Shown here one piece after another: positions 60,885 through 64,000 of a stretch of DNA of 64,000 bases. The stretch is from Pseudomonas sp. RSB 5.4 (GTDB taxonomy: Bacteria > Pseudomonadota > Gammaproteobacteria > Pseudomonadales > Pseudomonadaceae). A program made the position numbers and the translations under genes. The first letter of the stretch is position 1. Every line of letters starts with the position of its first letter. The stretch is from contig NZ_CP146986.1 of NCBI RefSeq assembly GCF_037126175.1, positions 868,001 to 932,000 on the forward strand. The letters are read 5' to 3'. Below the pieces are notes generated by a model, which did not search any database, was not told the origin of the DNA, and saw only the letters and a program-made list of their open reading frames with translations.

Positions 60885-61472
60885 ATGAGTCTGATTGTGT
60901 CGATGGCGGCGTTTGCGCTGGTGGCGTCCATAACCCCGGGACCGGTGAATATCGTCGCGCTGAGTTCCGGTGCGCAGTTCGGCTTTCGAGCCAGTCAGCG
61001 CCACGTGGCGGGGGCGACGCTGGGGTTTGTGTTGTTGCTGGTGCTGATGGGCCTGGGACTGCATGAAGTCCTGAAATTGTGGCCATTCCTGACCCGGTTG
61101 GTGCAACTGGCCGGGGTGACGTTTCTGTTGTTCATGGCCTGGAAACTGGCTGCCGATGACGGCCAGTTGCATGCCGGCGAGGCGGGTCGTGCGCCGTCGA
61201 TGTTGTACGGCGCGGTGATGCAATGGCTCAACCCGAAAGCCTGGCTGGCTTGCGTGGCAGGGATGGGTGCGTTTGTCGCCGATGGCGAGGCGCGGCTGGT
61301 CTGGCAGTTTGCGGCGGTGTATCTGGTGATCTGCTATCTGTCAGTGGGCTGCTGGGTGTATGCCGGGACGTTTTTACGTGGGTATTTGGGCAATTCGGCG
61401 GGGATGCGCCTGTTCAATCGGTTCATGGCTTTGTTACTGGCGGCGAGTGCGATTTATCTGTTGTTGCCATAA
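60885..61472 (+). CDS. LysE/RhtB-family exporter
   Basis: A 195-residue membrane protein with about six helices. The LysE signature region is VASITPGPVNIVALSSGAQF and the second motif is AVMQWLNPKAWLACVAGMGA. ATG at 60885 has an AGG upstream. It is convergent with the DJ-1/PfpI gene, 12 bp apart. The AraC regulator at 62304-63137 may control this locus, as AraC-LysE neighbours are frequent; here the DJ-1 gene lies between, so this is inference. Confidence 0.87.
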   Translation: MSLIVSMAAFALVASITPGPVNIVALSSGAQFGFRASQRHVAGATLGFVLLLVLMGLGLHEVLKLWPFLTRLVQLAGVTFLLFMAWKLAADDGQLHAGEAGRAPSMLYGAVMQWLNPKAWLACVAGMGAFVADGEARLVWQFAAVYLVICYLSVGCWVYAGTFLRGYLGNSAGMRLFNRFMALLLAASAIYLLLP

Positions 61473-61484
61473 GTCTCGTGTCAT

Positions 61485-62243
61485 TCACCCAGCCGATCGT
61501 GCTTGCAGCATGGCGACCCATTCTTTGGCGAAGCGATGGCAATCACCGGGCCAGCGCGCCGTCAGCAGATTGCCGTCGCGCACCACGAACCCTGTTTGCG
61601 GCGCTTTTGCGCTATCCCGTCTGGCGATGAGGGGACCGCGTACAAAGTCGGATTGGCGCGACAGTGCGGCAGTCACCTCTGCCTCGACGGTCTGCGGGTA
61701 AGTGCGGAAGTAACGCCCCAACCAGGCGCAGGTCATCAGCCAGGCCGGTAACTCCATGGTGGCCGCCAGCAACGCTGTGACCTTGCGCCCGAACAACACC
61801 GAACGTCCGGTGTCAGGGTCAAGGGTGCGGGCCAGTAACAGCACGCCATGACACACCGCCGCCACGGGTTTTTGTGCCTTGAAAAACTGCAGGGCGATTT
61901 GCCGTGCCTGTCCGGACTCCAGCAGGCTGCGCATACCTTTGGCATGACCGCCGGGAATCAGCAGACCGTCGAACTGAGACGGGTCGACATCGGCATACGC
62001 CAGCGGTTGAAGAAATGCCGCGCTGTCGATCATCCGGGCGTAACTGTCCAGGTCGGCCTTGCGCGTCATCAGCATCGGGTTCAGCGGCCCGAATCCAACG
62101 CTCACCAACCGTGAATCGGCGTAGGCAGGCAGGCCTTGCGGCGTGGCAAAACGGGCGTCGATGCCCGCGTTGTGCAGCGCCTGCCACGGCACGCTGCTTT
62201 CAGTCGGGTCGTAATCGGCGGACGGCAACAGAATCAGAATCAT
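61485..62243 (-). CDS. DJ-1/PfpI-superfamily (type 1 glutamine amidotransferase-like) protein
   Basis: A 252-residue protein of the class I glutamine amidotransferase-like fold. It has the nucleophile elbow AAVCHGVLLLA and the glutamate/glycine loop GLLIPGGHAKGM, with LVSVGFGPLNPMLMTRK earlier. It may be a chaperone, glyoxalase III or hydratase type. ATG at 62243 was chosen over a TTG three codons upstream. It is on the same strand as the AraC gene, 60 bp downstream of it, so cotranscription is plausible. Confidence 0.85.
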   Translation of the reverse strand: MILILLPSADYDPTESSVPWQALHNAGIDARFATPQGLPAYADSRLVSVGFGPLNPMLMTRKADLDSYARMIDSAAFLQPLAYADVDPSQFDGLLIPGGHAKGMRSLLESGQARQIALQFFKAQKPVAAVCHGVLLLARTLDPDTGRSVLFGRKVTALLAATMELPAWLMTCAWLGRYFRTYPQTVEAEVTAALSRQSDFVRGPLIARRDSAKAPQTGFVVRDGNLLTARWPGDCHRFAKEWVAMLQARSAG

Positions 62244-62303
62244 CCAGAGCAAACTCCCGGGCCGGGATTGGCCGCTGATCTGGAGCGTAGTCGATTTTGA
62301 CTG

Positions 62304-63137
62304 TCAGCCGCGATATTGGCCGGGTGTCGCGGCCAGATGCTGTTTGAACGCGCGCTGGAAGTGCGCTTGATCGGCAAACCCTGCTTCAAGGGCGACATCG
62401 GCAATCAACTGGCCGCTGCGCAGGCGTTCGCGGGCGAACTGGATGCGCTGGTTGACCACGAACGCGTGCGGGGTCATGCCGTAAAGCTGCTTGAAGGCGC
62501 GGATCAGGTACGAGGGCGACAGCTGCGCCGCCGTGCAGATGTCCTCCAGGCTGAGCAGATCGGTGCAGTGTTCACGAATGAAATCGGCGGCGCGTTCGAG
62601 CTTGAAATTCGGCTCGCGCAACGGTTGTTCCGCCGGGTTCAGGCGCAGCTGCAGGTCGCTGAAAAACTCTACCGCTGCGCTCTGTTTACGCAGTACATCC
62701 TGCTGCTCATCGACCAGTGTGGCGTACAACCCTTGCAGCGCCCGGAACAGCCGAGCGTCATTCAAGTGCGTGCTGGAAAATCGGCGGAACTCAAGCTCGT
62801 TACTGAACCCCAACTGATGCTGCAAGTCCGTCAGCCACGGCGTTTCCACATACAACATCAGATACGACCACGGCTGATTATCGATCGGATTGCAGGCGTG
62901 CACATCGCCCGGATTCATCAGCACCACGGTGCCGGCGGCGACGTCGAACGTCGATTGCTCATGCACATAAATGCTGCGCCCGGCGGTGATCGCACCGATG
63001 GAAAAATGCGCATGGGAATGGCGCGCGTAGCAGACCTCACGGCCATCGGCGATAGCCCGCGCTTCGATGAAGGGCAGGGCGTCGTCACGCCAGAAGTGTG
63101 GCGCTTTTTCAGGGCTTTTGGCGGCGGCGTGTTTCAT
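62304..63137 (-). CDS. AraC-family transcriptional regulator
   Basis: A 277-residue regulator. An N-terminal cupin domain (HSHAHFSIGAITAGRSIYVH, GTVVLMNPGDVHACNP) is followed by two helix-turn-helix motifs in the C-terminal 100 residues (LEDICTAAQLSPSYLIRAFK, then VALEAGFADQAHFQRAFKQH). The effector is unknown. The probable targets are the downstream DJ-1/PfpI gene and the LysE exporter. Confidence 0.9.
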   Translation of the reverse strand: MKHAAAKSPEKAPHFWRDDALPFIEARAIADGREVCYARHSHAHFSIGAITAGRSIYVHEQSTFDVAAGTVVLMNPGDVHACNPIDNQPWSYLMLYVETPWLTDLQHQLGFSNELEFRRFSSTHLNDARLFRALQGLYATLVDEQQDVLRKQSAAVEFFSDLQLRLNPAEQPLREPNFKLERAADFIREHCTDLLSLEDICTAAQLSPSYLIRAFKQLYGMTPHAFVVNQRIQFARERLRSGQLIADVALEAGFADQAHFQRAFKQHLAATPGQYRG

Positions 63138-63172
63138 CGTTATTGTTCCCGGCAGGCCAGAACCGGAGTGTA

Positions 63173-63676
63173 TTAGCTCTGGCCGGCAAAGGCCCGCTCA
63201 AGTTCGGCGATGTCGAGTTTTTTCATCTTGAACATGGCCTGCATCGCCCTTTGCGACTTAGTGGTGTCGGGGTCTTGCATCATGTGCATGAAGGCCACCG
63301 GTACAATCTGCCACGACACCCCGAACTTGTCCTTGAGCCAACCGCATTGCTGGGCCTCAACCGGGCCGCCGGCCGACAGGTTGCCCCAGAAGTGGTCGAC
63401 TTCTTCCTGATTCTGGCAATTGACCTGAAACGATATGGCTTCACTGAACTTGAACATCGGCCCGCCGTTGAGGCCGGTGAAGGTCTGGCCGTCGAGTTCG
63501 AAACTGACAGTCATCACCGCACCTTCCGGCTTGCCGTGAAATTCCTGGCCGACCTTGCTGTAGTGGGTCAGGCCGGTGATTTTCGAATGATCGAAAACCG
63601 AGCAATAGAACTTCGCAGCAGCTTCGGCCTGATCATCGAACCACAGGCACGGTGTGAGTTTTTGAAAGCGTTGCAT
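63173..63676 (-). CDS. PhnB-like VOC-family protein
   Basis: A 167-residue protein of the group once labelled 3-demethylubiquinone-9 methyltransferase (PhnB-like VOC). It shows KLTPCLWFDDQAEAAAKFYC, the GGPMFKFSEAISFQVNC strand, and WGNLSAGGPVEAQQCGWLKD followed by FGVSWQIVP. No methyltransferase fold is present, so the old name is misleading. Start: ATG at 63676 with GAGG nine bases upstream. An ATG at 63685 and a GTG at 63703 are alternatives. It ends 35 bp before the AraC gene. Confidence 0.85.
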   Translation of the reverse strand: MQRFQKLTPCLWFDDQAEAAAKFYCSVFDHSKITGLTHYSKVGQEFHGKPEGAVMTVSFELDGQTFTGLNGGPMFKFSEAISFQVNCQNQEEVDHFWGNLSAGGPVEAQQCGWLKDKFGVSWQIVPVAFMHMMQDPDTTKSQRAMQAMFKMKKLDIAELERAFAGQS

Positions 63677-63780
63677 GGCAGTCATCCTCGGCAGGTTAGA
63701 CACGCAGGATAATCAGCGTAGTCAGTCCTTGGTCGAGTGGCGGTGCCGTAGATCGACAAGTGCTTCGCGGTCGAACACAA

Positions 63781-63876
63781 ACCCCTGTAGGAGTGAGCCT
63801 GCTCGCGATGACGTTGGTACAGGCGTTGGTGTTGCCTGAGCCTACGCCATCGCGAGCAGGCTCACTCCTACAAGGG
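63781..63876. repeat. REPIN (GTAGGAGTGAGCC subtype)
   Basis: Inverted pair of a third REP subtype (CCCCTGTAGGAGTGAGCCTG at about 63781 and its complement ending CTCACTCCTACAAGGGG). Its right arm contains the stop codon of the partial methyltransferase gene. Confidence 0.9.
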
Positions 63877-64000
63877 GCGCTGCTCGGCAATCATCAACAG
63901 GGACTGCGGCGCCGCACTTTGCGGATGCTGCGGTTCGTGCAGGCCGACCAGTCTGAACCCCGCCATGTCCAAGGCATTCAGCCAACTCGACAGCGTGCGG
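63868..64000 (-). CDS. C-terminal end of a probable SAM-dependent methyltransferase (partial)
   Basis: A 43-residue C-terminus that enters from the right window edge: RTLSSWLNALDMAGFRLVGL, a little further SLLMIAEQ, then the stop. The text WLNALDMAGFRLVGLHEP fits the last strand pair of class I SAM-dependent methyltransferases. The last residues and the TAG stop fall in a REP element. Most of the gene is outside the window, so the call is tentative. Confidence 0.5.
   Translation of the reverse strand, partial: RTLSSWLNALDMAGFRLVGLHEPQHPQSAAPQSLLMIAEQRPL

Noticed and set aside
1..64000. tRNA, rRNA or prophage genes
   Set aside because: No cloverleaf with CCA-type end, ribosomal RNA signature, integrase or phage structural gene was recognised. 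The phage-like proteins present belong to the T6SS.

Overview
The window looks like a chromosome segment of a Pseudomonas from the fluorescens group. The signs are uniformly high GC coding DNA, abundant REP/REPIN palindromes of the GTGGGAGC...GCTCGCGA class at gene ends, and a gene set typical of that group (acnB, miaE, rstAB, aguA, ada/alkA, bphO-bphP, DUF1652, DUF1289). No rRNA, tRNA, prophage, complete IS element or CRISPR array was seen.

Layout. 1-720: a tandem 125-bp REPIN array. 722-5307: a molybdenum hydroxylase pair of the isoquinoline 1-oxidoreductase type (iorA/iorB-like) flanked by two LysR regulators. 5496-8355: a triple-PAS LuxR regulator, a DUF1652 protein, a dispersed-repeat zone and a small lipoprotein. 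8538-10395: an SDR plus ACAD10/11-type phosphotransferase pair. 10586-31868: a complete type VI secretion system with all 13 core genes in two divergent operons. The left operon (minus strand) is tssB-tssC-hcp-tssE-tssF-tssG-clpV, then three AT-richer cargo genes, vgrG and a MORN protein; a PAAR-like gene faces it. The right operon is tssJ-K-L-M-A. As I recall it, this is the gene order of P. aeruginosa HSI-III (H3-T6SS), but no sigma-54 activator gene is attached.

31865-43757: housekeeping and small metabolic genes (D-2-hydroxyacid dehydrogenase, cysteine hydrolase, tautomerase, two tiny coiled-coil/membrane proteins, an HAAAP permease, a SulP transporter, acnB, DUF1289, universal stress protein, miaE). 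43905-49949: the RstAB-like two-component system, a GFA protein, and an agmatine module (LysR, agmatine deiminase, polyamine-type binding protein). 50122-52664: an alkylation-repair operon, ada - PEP-mutase-like - alkA. 52773-56937: VOC protein, LysE exporter, and heme oxygenase with bacteriophytochrome. 56980-60662: a very large putative toxin with a degenerate Fic motif, split by a -1 frame change exactly at an A AAA AAG heptamer. 60885-64000: LysE, DJ-1/PfpI, AraC, PhnB-like VOC, and the end of a methyltransferase gene.

The least explained parts are: (1) the three cargo genes between clpV and vgrG, which show the motifs of a PD-(D/E)XK nuclease, a zinc deaminase and a caspase-like (CHAT-like) cysteine peptidase; (2) the 1227-residue Fic-like toxin that needs a dnaX-type frameshift to be made in full; (3) a 141-nt long-range palindrome upstream of acnB; (4) two adjacent small coiled-coil/membrane protein genes. 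Family names come from reading motifs and memory, without database searches.
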